15,531 nucleotides of DNA from Gammaproteobacteria bacterium. GTDB lineage: Bacteria; Pseudomonadota; Gammaproteobacteria; Cardiobacteriales; Wohlfahrtiimonadaceae. Below are positions 15,424-15,531 of the stretch, piece after piece; position 1 is the stretch's first letter; every line of letters begins with the position of its first letter. The notes under the pieces were generated by a model. It was not told the origin of the DNA and searched no databases. It saw only the letters and a program-made list of their open reading frames with translations. The translations under genes and the position numbers were made by a program. Location: assembly GCA_003864535.1 (NCBI GenBank), contig BHEQ01000015.1:1-15531 (forward strand). The letters are read 5' to 3'.

Positions 15424-15445
15424 ATATACTGCGTATAGGATATAC
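15401..15445. repeat. three tandem 16-bp units, each with a 13-bp palindrome
   Basis: GTATAGAATATAC at 15401-15413 and 15417-15429, and GTATAGGATATAC at 15433-15445, recur at exactly 16 bp with 3-bp linkers (TTC, TGC). Each unit is an inverted repeat GTATA-N3-TATAC. A lone half-site GTATA stands at 15387-15391, and the last unit runs into another palindrome, GATATA-CA-TATATC (15439-15452). The pattern is typical of a multi-site operator or iteron array. It lies between hsdM and the divergent gene, closer to the latter. Confidence 0.8.
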
Positions 15446-15488
15446 ATATATCATCTACGCTTACTTTCTAACAACTACTTGGTTTTCT

Positions 15489-15531
15489 ATGAAAAAATAT
15501 TTACTCTACTATTTATTAAGCACTTTTGCCG
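15489..15531 (+). CDS. partial gene at the right edge, secreted or membrane protein start
   Basis: Only the first 14 codons are in the window: MKKYLLYYLLSTFA. Two lysines followed by a hydrophobic stretch look like a signal peptide or a membrane anchor. No strong ribosome binding site is seen before the ATG (ACTTGGTTTTCT). The product cannot be named. Its upstream region holds the tandem palindromes and the TTGAAA/TATAGA promoter candidate, so it may be tightly regulated. Confidence 0.55.
   Translation, partial: MKKYLLYYLLSTFA

Noticed and set aside
15401..15445. CRISPR array or loxP/FRT-like recombination site
   Set aside because: The linkers are only 3 bp, so there are no spacers. The likeness to ACTTCGTATA of loxP covers ten bases and the rest of the site is absent.

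Overview
The window is a low-GC stretch from a bacterium that looks gammaproteobacterial. The RecG, the polar amino acid ABC transporter, the O-acetylhomoserine sulfhydrylase and the long-HsdM type I restriction system all fit that group, but nothing here fixes a genus. An AT-rich member such as those of the Cardiobacteriales or Orbales is only a guess.

Layout from left to right. Bases 1-261 hold no convincing gene, apart from an 11-codon reading frame with a good ribosome binding site whose stop overlaps the start of recG (ATGA). recG runs rightward to 2328. Everything from 2343 to 15208 is on the minus strand. In transcription order (right to left) it comprises a type I restriction-modification locus (hsdM, a 98-codon DUF1016/YhcG N-terminal fragment, hsdS, a decayed ORF, hsdR), then metY (O-acetylhomoserine sulfhydrylase), an isopenicillin N synthase-like 2-oxoglutarate/Fe(II) oxygenase, and a binding protein / permease / ATPase set for a polar amino acid, most likely cystine or cysteine. 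At the right edge a gene with a signal-peptide-like start diverges from hsdM at 15489.

How the genes fit together. hsdM, the DUF1016 fragment and hsdS are joined by successive 4-base ATGA overlaps, so their translation is probably coupled. hsdR lies 359 bp downstream, behind a broken ORF and a TATAAT box, and may be expressed separately. The metY / oxygenase / ABC transporter block suggests sulfur amino acid uptake and assimilation, although no sulfur-specific operator was recognised.

The gaps contain more structure than usual. There are two copies of a G/C-rich REP-like repeat (3843-3890 and 6014-6088), a fold-back element with nested stems (4850-4932), three 10-bp tandem repeats upstream of the binding-protein gene (4801-4830), three 16-bp tandem units each holding a 13-bp palindrome between hsdM and the right-edge gene (15401-15445), and a 30-bp direct repeat inside hsdS. 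No rRNA, tRNA, CRISPR array or complete insertion sequence was seen. The most unusual items are the DUF1016 remnant wired between hsdM and hsdS, and the tandem palindromes at the right edge.
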